From the NCBI GenBank assembly GCA_949752735.1, contig OX457036.1:4595624-4659623 (forward strand): 64,000 nt of DNA. Direction: 5' to 3'. Both the position numbers and the translations under genes were made by a program. Under the pieces are notes generated by a model that saw nothing but the letters and a program-made list of their open reading frames with translations, made no database searches and was not told where the DNA came from. Below, one piece after another: positions 22,875-32,870 of this stretch (positions within the stretch are counted from its first letter, which is position 1; each line of letters begins with the position of its first letter). This DNA comes from Lumbricus terrestris (taxonomy: Eukaryota; Annelida; Clitellata; Crassiclitellata; Lumbricidae).

Positions 22875-23753
22875 CAGGGCCGGATTAACAAATGTGGGGG
22901 CCCTGTTCGGTAAAACTGTGGGGGCCCCAACCTTACAGACTCACTGAAAAAGGACACACCATTGGCGCAAAACGTGTTATATTCAACCCGAATCAACACT
23001 CTGTTAGAATTCAAACCTTCTTTTTTTACAATATGAGCATGTCTTTTATATTCCAGTCTAGTGTTAAAGTATTCATCTGTTACCGTTTAAGAATAGACTA
23101 TTAGAATTAGACTTTTTAACCAGGGCATAGTCAGGGCACTCATACAAGTAAATTTACGGTGCATAAGCGATATATGCCCTAAATAAATTCTTGACAGAGG
23201 AAATATTCTGGCAGTCTTGTTGTGGCAGGACAACGACCAAGGCAAAGGATTTGTACCAGGGCATTTGCTCTGATTTGTCCTTCTGTAGCGCCGCCACTGA
23301 TCACACACTAATATATGCCTATATTTTCGCGTTTACGCAAGTAGTAGACCTAATTCGTAAAAGCAAAGAGTGAATAATAATCCCATTTCATAAATGACAT
23401 TATAGCACAGCACTTGAATTCCGATCGGAAGAGGTGTTAAGTGTCTAAAATTAAATAGATCTAAGTAGATAACACTGATGGCCCTTGCTAGAATTTCTGG
23501 CCGATTTTAAGATAAGTCTGCTTGGAATTGGAAACTCCAATAAGGGCCCCCACATGCTCAAAAGTTGTAAGTCTATATTATGCTAAAATCAGTAGTTTTC
23601 AAATAATTTGACAATTTGTTCCGATCTATTTTACTCATTTTTACTATTATGATTAACAGTGATGAAAAATATTTATATTGCATGTGTGGGGCCCCTAAAG
23701 TGTGGGGGCCCCTGTTCGGCCGAACATGTCGAACATGCCTTAATCCGGCCCTG
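22875..23753. mobile_element. hAT-like element, 879 bp
   Basis: The ends are CAGGGCCGGATTAA on the left and TTAATCCGGCCCTG on the right. A perfect 8 bp target duplication GACTGATC is present (22867-22874 and 23754-23761). Subterminal GTGGGGGCCC blocks occur just inside both ends. No transposase frame is readable. Further CAGGGCA...CACTG-like ends inside (about 23122-23300) may be a nested, eroded element. Confidence 0.92.
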
Positions 23754-23784
23754 GACTGATCCAGCAATATTAGTTCAGGCGTTC

Positions 23785-23845
23785 AAGTATTTATATAAAG
23801 CCTACTTAAGGACACTACTCAGATGTGCTCCCGACCCCATCACTG
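23785..23845 (-). repeat. LINE/SINE 3' tail fragment
   Basis: TATTTATATAAAGCCTACTTAAG...ACTCAGATGTGCTCCCGACCCC is a diverged copy of the shared hairpin tail, minus orientation. Confidence 0.5.
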
Positions 23846-23849
23846 TCAA

Positions 23850-24333
23850 AAGAATAGTTGTCAATTGCTTCTAGAATGTGTCTTAGAGTGGCCTAGGGAA
23901 CAGGCGCGGCTCAAGAGGGAAGCAATAATTCCATACTGCATTGTCAAATCAGTACAAGAAATACTGAAACTGGCATCGATTAAAACAATATTTTGACCAA
24001 GAAATCTTCAAAATTTTGCATCATATCTGTTCACAATGATTGTTATCTACTCCGGAAATAGCCGTTAAATTTTTTTAGAGAGAAATCAGAAATTAATCGA
24101 ATGAATTTGTTTATCGATTAATCGCTTAATTAATCGTTAAAATCCTCAGTACCAAACATACAGATAAAGTGATTTTACATTAGAGATATAGTTAAAGAAG
24201 CAGATACACAAACACACAGAGACAGTCATCCAGACATACATAGCCACAGTGAATGAAACACGGGCAGATCTCGAGTTCTCATTTACGCATGCGCGGCACC
24301 TGACGTCACGACAGACGTGAGACGACGCAGTGT
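23850..24333. other. Unassigned sequence
   Basis: No gene recognised. The right end, before the composite hAT element, contains repeated ACGTCA/TGACGT words. Confidence 0.45.
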
Positions 24334-25209
24334 GATGACGTCAGGGGCGGATCCAGGGGGGGGGCCAATCCGGCCATGGCCCCCCCCATTTCAAATCACC
24401 ATGGGACGTGGCCCCCCCCATCCATGGTGGCCAAAAAAAATTCAGGGTGTCAGTCATGCACAGGAGAATTAATGTATAAATGTAATTAAAACCTATAATA
24501 AAAATACTGTGTAAATGTAATTAAAATCCAATCTAAGTCGCTCACGCAATTGCATTGTCTTTATATAAAGCATCGAAATGAAACAATCTTTCAACAGTAT
24601 CCAACTATGATTTATGGCATGGAATGTATGTTATTCGCGAAGCAGGACGTTTTGGCGCCGCCGTTTTGGCGCCGGACGTTTTGGCGCCGCCGTTTTGGCG
24701 CCGGACGTTTTGGCGCCGGAATTTTTTTCTCCCTCATTCTAAAGTATAAAAATTATCAAATTGTAGGTAATTTTAGGCGGTTCATTTACGCACATTTTGA
24801 GTTAAATTTTGTGATGATATTCCACGCCGTTCAAAAGTTATGCCCGAAATAGCTCAGAATGTATGTTCGACGTACACTCCTCACTTGATCTGAAAGGGTC
24901 AAAGCTTGTTTTTATTCGTATTAGGTAATACCACAATTAAATTTCATTGGAGCTGGATTGCTGAAAATGTTCTTCCTTAAACTGGTGTTGCATTGATGAA
25001 CAATCCAACTCCGATTTAAGCAAAAGTATGTTTGTCTGTGTTAAAAAATCTGATGTTAAGTATTTTTTGTCGCAATGTAATATAACTTCCTTAATTGTTA
25101 TATGGTATGGCAGTGAGTATAGTCAATGTGGTCACATGATGTACATGTAGTTAAGCTTTTGAATAATAATTGTTGCAATCGTATCTGGCATTCAATAAAA
25201 TCAGAAAAC

Positions 25210-25370
25210 TGCCGCTATATTAGAACATTAGCCATCCTCTCTGGTAGTCTTTCGTCATATTTCTCTTGTCTAAAGACCTGCCTTTTCTCTCGGAGTTGCA
25301 CACACTGGGAGCGCTTCTGAAAGGCTCTTGCTGCAAAAAGCGCTTTACAAATGGTCAGATACGATACGAT
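25210..25370 (+). pseudogene. LINE C-terminal and tail remnant
   Basis: The plus-strand frame includes FSCLKTCLFSR then a stop after WERF. This is followed by AAAGCGCTTTACAAATGG and a GATACGATACGATT end, the layout of an L2/CR1-type LINE terminus. Only the last about 30 codons and the tail remain. Confidence 0.5.
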
Positions 25371-25387
25371 TAGCCGGGTACCCGGCA

Positions 25388-25525
25388 GGGCTTTTTTAAC
25401 GTGCAGCTATACACAAAATGTGCATTTGTAATCGAATTTGTGCATTTGTAGAAGCACTTACGTACAGTTAAAACTAGCCAAAATATCATTGTCCTCCCTT
25501 TAGAAGTAATTTACCATTGGTTCGA
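25388..25525 (+). mobile_element. Left part of a CAGGGCTTTTTTAACGTGCAG-type MITE
   Basis: Closely matches the complete 207 bp MITE at 33027-33233 over most of its length: CAGGG-TTTTTTAACGTGCAG, ATGTGCA-TT, GTAGAAGCACTT, GTTAAAACTAGC and GAAGTAATTTAC. Its right terminus is missing; at the matching point the fold-back array begins, suggesting array growth inside or next to the MITE. Confidence 0.7.
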
Positions 25526-26290
25526 ATTGTTCATTATTGCAATTATAATAAAAAGGTGTCCCACTGCAAATGTGTGCCAACACTAAAGAAGGTGTGCAAT
25601 TGATAATTTTTGCCAACACTAAAGACGGTGTGCTATGGCCAATTTTTGCCAACACTAAAGAAGGTGTGCAATTGCCAATTTTTGGAAACACTAAAGAAGG
25701 TGTGCTATGGCCAATTTTTGCCAACACTAAAGAAGGTGTGCAATTGCCAATTTTTGCCAACACTAAAGAAGGTGTGCTATGGCCAATTTTTGCCAACACT
25801 AAAGAAGGTGTGCAATTGCCAATTTTTGCCAACACTAAAGAAGGTGTGTAATAGCCAATTTTTGCGAAACCTAAACAAATCCATTGGTTCGAATTGTTCA
25901 TTATTGCAATTATAATAAAAAGGTGTCCCACTGCAAATGTGTGCCAACGCTAAAGAAGGTGTGCAATTGCACAACTTTTTTGTACAACAGCAGTGTGCTT
26001 TAAAGCATCATTATTTTACTTGCACACCTTTATATTACAATTGCAATAATGAACAATTCGAACCAATGGATTTGTTTAGGTTTCTAAAAAATTGGCAATT
26101 ACACACCTTTTTAAGTGTTTGCAAAAATTGGCATTTTCACACCTTCTTTAGTGTTGGCAGAAATTGGCAATTGCACACCTTCTTTAGTGTTGGCAAAAAT
26201 TGGCAATTGCACACCTTCTTTAGTGTTGGCACACATTTGCAGTTGCACACCTTTTTATTATAATTGCAATTATGGACATTTCAAAACAAT
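25505..26290. repeat. Fold-back tandem array, 36/72 bp units
   Basis: The left half (25570-25860) is a tandem array of GCCAACACTAAAGAAGGTGTG plus either CAATTGCCAATTTTT or CTATGGCCAATTTTT, alternating as 72 bp dimers. A boundary block (TGGTTCGAATTGTTCATTATTG...) occurs at about 25518 and 25893 in one orientation and at about 26025-26070 inverted, with a diverged inverted copy at about 26250-26290. Inverted array units fill 26080-26245. The whole is a roughly 0.8 kb imperfect palindrome of arrays. The matching ~93-143 codon frames are repeats, not genes. Confidence 0.9.
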
Positions 26291-26292
26291 GG

Positions 26293-26915
26293 ACTTTTTA
26301 AAAGAACTGTCGCTTTTGTCTTTAATACACCATATTCATTGTTGTCACTAAAGTCTGTATTTCCTCGATCTATCGTGCTAAAACCTTATGTCATCTTAAT
26401 GTTCTTTTTTCTATACTAAGCTAAATAGGCCCAGTCTTAGCGGGACTTTCTCTCTTTGGTGGGCCTGTTTTTTTCAATCATTCGATGTGACATCCTCTGC
26501 TTTGATCGCTTGTACTTTATTAATCTGCTACCTCACATGTCTTATAATTTGTTATTAAATAAAGCATTTGTTTAAAAAATCCAGCTTCTATTTCACCGGC
26601 AAAAAAATCTCCTTTCAGCTTCAATTGTTCAAGCATTCGTCGGAACTCCCGCCGCTTTTTCGCATTTAAAAGACTCTTCATCGAGCTTACAAATCTCAAG
26701 CGTTCTTTTCTTGATCATATCTTCCATTTCTCATGCGTTCGCTTAATAATTCCAGCTCCAATTAAACCAGGAATATTTTCATCGATCCAGCTTCAATTAA
26801 CGCAACAACAAGCCGTACATTCACTTTCTATTTCAGCAAGGATTTCGTCAATTTGTTTCACGCGTCGTATACACTGAACCGGAAATAGACTGCAAAACGC
26901 AAATGTTATTGCGCA
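26293..26915. other. AT-rich filler inside the composite element
   Basis: No gene recognised. CTTC/AATT-rich phrases such as TCCAGCTTC-ATT recur loosely at 26580, 26750 and 26787, perhaps a decayed array. Confidence 0.4.
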
Positions 26916-27164
26916 ATGGCGGCGCCAAAACGGCGGCGCCAAAACGGCGGCGCCAAAACGGCGGCGCCAAAAGTCACGTACCGAGTGTTTGGGATGTAAT
27001 TTATTTTTTGCAGATGCCAAAAAAATTTCAGGGCGAAACAAGTTAAGTTTTGAGTTTAGTCTATATGTGCAAGAAAATGCGGTGAATGATAACACATGTT
27101 TACTCCTTGTTTTTTTTATATCTTACTATATTTCATTCAGTAGTGGGAAGTATTTTATTTATTC

Positions 27165-28140
27165 TAGTCTTAAAAAGTCATCAGTTTTTGGGATGCTAAA
27201 TTGAACACCTTTTTTTGAAAATTTTGCACGGAAGACTAAAAAGTCATCGCTCTTTTTAGGCGTAAAATTTAACACCTTTTTTAAGATTTCGCACTGATGA
27301 CTACAAAAGTCATCAGTTTTTTGGGATGCCAAATTGAACACCTTTTTTGAAAATTTCGCACGGAAGACTAAAAAGTCATCACTCTTTTTAGACGAAAAAT
27401 TAAACACCTTTTTTAATATTTCGCAGTGATGACTACAACAAGTCATCAGTTTTTTGGGATGCGAAATTAAACACCTTTTTGGAAAATTTCGCATGGAAGT
27501 CTAAAAAGTCATCACTCTTTTTAGACGAAAAATTAAGCACCTTTTTTAAGATTTTGCACGAATGACTACAAAAAGTCATCAGTTTTTTAAATTCTAAATT
27601 GAACAACTTTTTTGAAACTTTTCGCACGGGAGACTAAAAAGTCATCACTCCTTTCAGACGAAAAATTAACCACCTTTTTTAAGATTTCGCAGGGATGACT
27701 ACAACAAGTCATCAGTTTTCTGGGATGCGAAATTAAACACCTTTTTTGATAATTTCGCACGAAACAATAAAAAGTCATCACTCTTTTTAGACGAAAAATT
27801 AAACACCTTTTTTAAGATTTCGCACGGATGACTACAAAAGTCATCAGTTTTTTTAATTCTAAATTGAACACCTTTTTTGTAAATTTCGCACGGGAGACTA
27901 AAAAGTCATCACTCCTTTTAGACGAAAAATTAAACACCTTTTTTAAGATTTCGCAGGGATGACTACAACAAGTCATCAGTTATTTGGGATGCGAAATTAA
28001 ACACCTTTTTGGAAAATTTCGCATGGAAGACTAAAAAGTCATCACTCTTTTTAGACGAAAAATTAAACACCTTTTTTAAGATTTCGCACGGATGACCAAA
28101 AAATTTCATCAGTGTTTTGGGAAGGAAAATTGAACACCCT
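27165..28140. repeat. Dimeric satellite-like array, about 132 bp period
   Basis: About seven dimers. One half contains AAGTCATCAGTTTTTTGGGATGCGAAATT-AACACC; the other contains AAGTCATCACTCTTTTTAGACGAAAAATTAAACACC. Each is followed by TTTT(T/G)-A-ATTTCGCACGG and GACTA-AAA. Spacing of the CAGTTTTTTGGGATG word is about 132 bp (near 27175, 27310, 27440, then variants). Related single units occur at 28475-28530 and in the MITE at 15208. Minus-strand frames are repeat translations. Confidence 0.93.
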
Positions 28141-28582
28141 TTTTGAAGATTTCTGGCGGATTACTTAAATAAGAACATCTAGTTTTCGGGAAAGAAGTTT
28201 TTAAGTAAAGTCTATATTTATTGAGACCTTATGGCACTCCTACAAGCACTGAAAAGTACAGCTAATTTGTTAAGATAACAGCCTAAAATGCTACCATTGC
28301 AATGTGAAAATTCAAAAAGTTTCTGGTGGGGAGGGGCATATCCCCTCCCCTACCACTCTCGGCGCTGCGCGCCTCATGATTGTCTTCAGACGGTCAATTA
28401 TCTACCCCTCCGAAAACCTCAATTCCCCCAGAGGTGGGGGCTAAATAAAAAACTCTGGTTTCGGCCAAAAACGACTAAAAAAGTTCATCAGATTTTTCGG
28501 CGAAAGATCAACGAAAAAATTTCCGACCCCGGCCCAAAAAATTTTTGGCCCCCCCCTTCGAAAATTCCTGGATCCGCCCTTG
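28141..28582. other. Right arm of the composite hAT element
   Basis: Contains a GGGGAGGGG-CATATCCCCTCCCC palindromic patch (about 28331-28350), one more GTTCATCAGATTTTTCGGCG module and the GGCC-CCCCCC subterminal block before the CCTGGATCCGCCCTTG end. Confidence 0.6.
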
Positions 28583-28667
28583 GATGACGTCATGTGGTTG
28601 ACGTTGACGTCATGTCTGATGCAAGAGGCAGATCCTGTGAACACTGTAGACTAGGCTTGTGATATAT

Positions 28668-28916
28668 CTAGACACAACACAAGCTCGGTTCTACAGGGTA
28701 CTCAGTGGTCTGCCACAAGACAACCTTTGCATCCAACCATTGCATCCAGCATAGATCCTTCATCCAGTCATCATATCGGATGGGGTCATCTGATTCCAGG
28801 TTGTATCTGCCTTGCTGTTCCATTTCACAGAGGATGTCGATGGTAAACAGCATGTTGGTGATGTTAGTTGATAGGTAGGTAAGTAAATAACTATGTAACT
28901 GCCTATTCTTTGCCAA
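28668..28916 (-). CDS. Possible protein fragment, unrecognised (82 codons)
   Basis: Minus-strand frame with high-complexity, protein-like composition. It includes FTIDILCEMEQQG, then DPIRYDDWMKDLCWMQWLD and TTEYPVEPSLCCV before the stop. It has no low-complexity bias, unlike nearly all other frames in this window. I do not recognise the family and see no catalytic motif, signal peptide or membrane segment. The first residues (LHSYLLTYLSTN) come from a TAGG/TAAG repeat, so the real coding part, if any, starts near the internal methionine at about residue 22. It could be a terminal exon, a retrocopy or a transposon fragment. It begins 78 bp right of the composite hAT element. Confidence 0.3.
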   Translation of the reverse strand: MAKNRQLHSYLLTYLSTNITNMLFTIDILCEMEQQGRYNLESDDPIRYDDWMKDLCWMQWLDAKVVLWQTTEYPVEPSLCCV

Positions 28917-29039
28917 TGCAAGCCCTAAGTTTGAATTTTCAATAAGAGGATGGCAACCCTTATCGTCATTGTTGCGACGGTGTAAACTAAAGTAAAGACG
29001 ATTTGCGAGTCTATAATCTTAATGTGTCTTCATCTTCCT

Positions 29040-29071
29040 TTTCTTCATCATCGTCATCGTCATCGTCATCG

Positions 29072-29109
<38 letters not shown>

Positions 29110-29110
29110 G

Positions 29111-29162
<52 letters not shown>

Positions 29163-29265
29163 TCATCATCATCATCTTCTTCTTCTTCTTCTTCTTCTCT
29201 TCCTCCTCTTCTTTTTCTTTTTCTTCTTCATCATCATCATCATCATCTTCTTCTCTTCCTATTCC
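29040..29265. repeat. (TCA)n/(TCT)n microsatellite
   Basis: TCATCG then a long TCA run (29070-29175), then TCT and TTC triplets. Poly-Ser, poly-His and poly-Asp frames are artefacts. Confidence 0.95.
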
Positions 29266-29823
29266 TCTTCCTACCCTACTCGTCCTCCTCCTCTTGAACC
29301 TCTGGAAAACTTGTTCCGCAGCAACGTTTTCTACGAATTTACGATTACGGTACAGTTACGATTCCTTACGCTTAGATACATCGCCCGGATTTGAATCTAC
29401 AACCGTGTAATAACATAATTCAAAACGTGTTACCTATCACGGATCAGAGAACCGCACGAAAAGCGAACGGACGAAGTGACAAGCCATTTGCAATTCCGAA
29501 GTAAATTGCTGTGTGTTATTTTCTATGCGGGCCATTTATCAGCATCAGCACTGACAGGACAGGACCTATTAGGGTCGGTATATCCGCCAGTCTGTCTAGC
29601 TGTCCACCTGTCTCTCTGTCTGTATGTCTGCCTACGCATGCATACACGTGGAAGCGTCTGGTTCCCTGTGGCTTGAAGCATAAGCTGTTTTTTTTGCTGA
29701 ACCATGTCTAGTTATTGTAAAACTGCAGTGAACACATTCTGTGGCTCGTAAGATATTGGCTTCGTTTACATGGAACTGAAAGACAGACGCGCTCAAACAA
29801 TTATTGTCTCTCTCTATTTGGTT
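29266..29823. other. Unassigned sequence
   Basis: No gene recognised. A CTGTC/TGTCTG-rich patch lies near 29590-29635. Confidence 0.45.
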
Positions 29824-29824
29824 G

Positions 29825-29871
<47 letters not shown>

Positions 29872-29890
29872 GTCAATAAGTCAACCAACA
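29824..29890. repeat. (TCAA)n microsatellite
   Basis: About 11 TCAA units (29826-29868), followed by TCAATAAGTCAATAAGTCAACC. The minus strand is a continuous series of TGATTGAT, which happens to equal the consensus PBX/HOX dimer site. Confidence 0.93.
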
Positions 29891-30435
29891 AATCAGTCAG
29901 ACAGTAAGTTAGTCGACAATTAAATTCATCAATTCATCCATTCATCCATCCACAAATCCTTCTCTGACCCATCAATCAATCCAATCACCCATTCCACCCC
30001 CAACCCCCATAGACACTAATACCTACCGCCCAGCATTTCTCTCTACAAGACACCTTAATCTCCCCAACCAACCAGACAGCAACCCCCTTCAACCGGCCAC
30101 AATAATTTCCAAGTGTCCCCGACTTCCAGAACCACCCACCATCCGACCAGTGACTGCGGGGGCTGCATCGCGGAGACGACACCAGGGTTATTAATAATTC
30201 AGGAATGCCACCAGCAGAAGCAGCAGCAGCAGCGGAAGAGTGGTGGTGGTCGGCAGAGTGGTCTCGGGTCTTGTCGGGAGGCAGACACGACTCTGCTGGA
30301 TATATGCAGCTGCTGGCCTCGCAGCTGCCCGATGCAAAATAGATGGCATCGGTCAGCAAAGGTAAATGACGGATCGATAAAATAATATAATTTATGACCA
30401 GTTCGACAAAGACTCGTGCTTATTGAGGATGGCAT
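29891..30435. other. Unique block with an AT-rich homeodomain-like core
   Basis: Left part CCATCCATTCA-rich; centre high complexity with a GCAGCAGCAG patch near 30216. CGATAAAATAATATAATTTATGACC near 30374-30400 contains TTTATGAC, like posterior Hox/Cdx sites. Open frames exist on both strands (30113-30385 plus, 29985-30359 minus) but neither is recognisable. A regulatory function is speculative. Confidence 0.3.
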
Positions 30436-30439
30436 TGCA

Positions 30440-30705
30440 GTCGATAATAATAATAGTTGCAGTAGTTGTGGCAGTAATAGTAATAATAATAGTGATAATA
30501 ATGATAATAAAAATGATAATAGTGGTAATAGCGATAATAATTATGATGATGATGATAATAATAGTAATAGTAATAATAATAGTGATAATAATGATAATAA
30601 AAATGATAATAGTGGTAATAGCGATAATAATTATGATGATGATGATAATAATAGTAATAGTAATAATAATAGTGATAATAATAATAATTATTATTATTAT
30701 CAGCA
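30440..30705. repeat. AAT/GAT triplet array containing a 90 bp tandem duplication
   Basis: TAATAATAATAGTGATAATAATG-type sequence. A 90 bp block with ATGATAATAGTGGTAATAGCG and TTATGATGATGATG is present twice, apparently identical (about 30480-30570 and 30572-30662). Confidence 0.9.
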
Positions 30706-31142
30706 TCAGTGCAGGCGGGCATCCGCAAAGAACAAAAAATACGGAGGTCTGCCCACTTCGTACATCTTTCAGCCGGTGACTGAACCCGTCGGCCTCAGAC
30801 TTCATCATAAATGAAGTTTTTTCAACTTTCTTTTCGAACGTTTGTCTATCTGTATCCATGGCAACGCTGCAACCTGGTTTATTTCAATGGTACTTTTGCC
30901 TCACACCCTGAAGACGAGGCCTAACCCACCAGACATTTATTCTGGAAAAGTTCCCAAGTCCCTGGAGGAATGTAGTACCTATAGAGAGGAATAAAAAAAT
31001 CTAAAAAACAATAATAAATTGAAAGAGAAGAAAGAGACATCCAACAATTGAACAGCAGAGTAAGAACAGGAACAGAGAGCTTCACTTTAACCCATAACCA
31101 AACGTCTCCCTCAATCCAATGCATGTGGTCAGACACCATTGC

Positions 31143-31173
<31 letters not shown>

Positions 31174-31738
31174 TAGACGTAGAAACCGAGATACAGAAGG
31201 ACAGACGGACATAGTCATGGCTACACATAGCGACACACATATACTCAGACAGTCGGATAGACAGACAACTAACGGACTGCATCTTGCCAATCAATAATTC
31301 AATCATTCATTTCAATCAGTCATTGTTCCGCTGATCATAACAAGTTTTCATATCGATCTGAAACAATCAGTGATCGATCTGAATGGAAAACGGAAAACGA
31401 CGGTCATCGATAACAAAGAAGGACTTCGATCGACGTATCGATCGATTGATTGATTGGACCGATTGAAAGGATTGTCAAACAGGCAGACGGATAGTTGGAA
31501 GGCCAGCAGAACAGTCGGAGTGAGATAGAGAGAGAAACAATACTGATCGAAGCAGTCACGAAAAGTAAGCGGACATATATCCATAGATACACGGATATAT
31601 GGATGAATAGTCAGATAGGTAGGCAGACTATCCGTCTGGATGGATGGATGGACAGATGGATGGATGGATGGATGGACGGAACAAACAAACAGAAAGACTA
31701 TCTACATATCTAAGACTGAATTAACTTAAAATGAAGTT
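30706..31738. other. Unassigned sequence with AGAC, ATCGAT and GGAT patches
   Basis: No gene recognised. An AGACAGAC run is at about 31146-31172. A block rich in ATCGATCTGA, TCGATCGATTGATTGATTGG and CGATTGAAAGG lies at 31351-31470. A GGAT/GATG tetranucleotide run is at about 31636-31680. Confidence 0.5.
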
Positions 31739-32208
31739 TGATTTTCAATGTTGATGGAAGACTGTAGATTGTGTTGTACAATGTAGATATTCGGATAATT
31801 GAGTTTTCTCCATCACAAATCTTTTTCCTTCAGTTAAACTTTAACGGTATTTAATTTGGAAAAATTAACAAAATTCTCATTTTCTGAGCAAAAGAAAGCA
31901 AGAATTGACTCGAGATTCTCAAACTCAGCTGCCCGTGATTAAAACCTTAGAGTGGTCCTCTGTTAAAATAATTATGAAGTTTCTCACGATGGCTAGTGAC
32001 AAGATAAAAACCAGGCTAATACTTAGGTTCAACTTTCCGATTTTCACTATTATAGCAAAATAAAATAATTAAAAGAGGTGTCGTGTGCGTGCAACAATAT
32101 CACTGCGTTCAGCTTTCTTTTAAGACTGTTTCCACATAATACATTAGAAATTAAAAACGTAACAAATGGGAAATACAAGATTTAATTACACGGAGTGATT
32201 GATTACCT
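31739..32208. other. Unassigned AT-rich sequence
   Basis: No gene or array recognised. AAAAGAGGTGT near 32072 is one instance of the dispersed AGAGGTGT motif. Confidence 0.45.
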
Positions 32209-32209
32209 T

Positions 32210-32211
<2 letters not shown>

Positions 32212-32251
<40 letters not shown>
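32212..32251. repeat. (TA)n microsatellite
   Basis: About 19 perfect TA units. Confidence 0.95.
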
Positions 32252-32256
<5 letters not shown>

Positions 32257-32557
32257 GCTGGCATAATTCCCGCGTTAATCATCTGAAAGCAAAGAGAAAA
32301 CAAACTAAGCCCAAAAGATTCTCAGGTTTCAACGTGAAGGAAGGGCGGACTGCAACTCGCTGCTGCCATGGATTATCCGCCACTAATCTGGCTGGCGGAA
32401 CGGACTCGAAGCCATCAATCTTAAGCCACCGGACAGCAGGAGGCCGCGACTCTTCGCCCATCCATCAACATCAGTCACTGTTGAGTCCGCGCAAGACTTC
32501 CGTCTCTTGAGCCAGCTGCTGGCTTGCAAAAGTAGGCTGCTCTGTTTGGGGAAAACA

Positions 32558-32650
32558 GCCTTTGCGCATGCACTACTGTTTAGTTGTTCTGTTTGCACCA
32601 TAAGTGAACGATGAAAGAAGGCTTGAAAAGCAGCGTCTTACACACCACTT
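32558..32650 (+). repeat. Left arm of a 1.2 kb-spaced inverted repeat
   Basis: TTTGCGCATGCACTACTGTT, GAACGATGAAAGAAG and GAAAAGCAGCGTCTTACACAC recur inverted at 33652-33742. Together they bracket a disrupted SINE, a MITE and an intact SINE. Confidence 0.8.
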
Positions 32651-32870
32651 TTAAAGATTTTCAAGCACTATAAAGATAGAAATCATCAGTCGTAGGCTTC
32701 TCCACTATAATAATAAAATAAAATAAAAGTTAGATCGATTGGAAAGACTGTAAACCACTGTAATAAAAAAATATTATGCTGGATCAAAGTAACTCAAAAT
32801 AAGATCAGGGTTTCATTTAAATAAAGAGAAAAAAATTATACGGTACAAAGAAAAGAGCATGAATGCCAAT

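Larger units (their letters stand above)
24646..26972. mobile_element. Nested element bounded by inverted GGCGCC arrays
   Basis: The left boundary (24646-24720) has five copies of CGTTTTGGCGCCG and the right boundary (26918-26972) four copies of CGGCGCCAAAACGG in the opposite orientation. The ends are therefore inverted repeats that have each expanded in tandem. I could not identify a target duplication confidently. The flanks share ATGTTATT-CGC-like words (near 24630 and 26903), which might be subterminal. It encloses most of the left half of the composite hAT element. Confidence 0.6.
24342..28582. mobile_element. Composite hAT-like element, 4,241 bp
   Basis: The left end CAGGGGCGGATCCAGG pairs with the right end CCTGGATCCGCCCTTG. 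A perfect 8 bp target duplication GATGACGT flanks it (24334-24341 and 28583-28590). Subterminal GGCC-CCCCCC blocks sit just inside both ends. No transposase was found. The interior is built from a nested inverted-repeat element with GGCGCC arrays (24646-26972), a LINE tail, a MITE left end (25388), a fold-back array (25505-26290) and a 132 bp satellite (27165-28140). It is non-autonomous, and its size comes from nesting and tandem growth. Confidence 0.87.
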
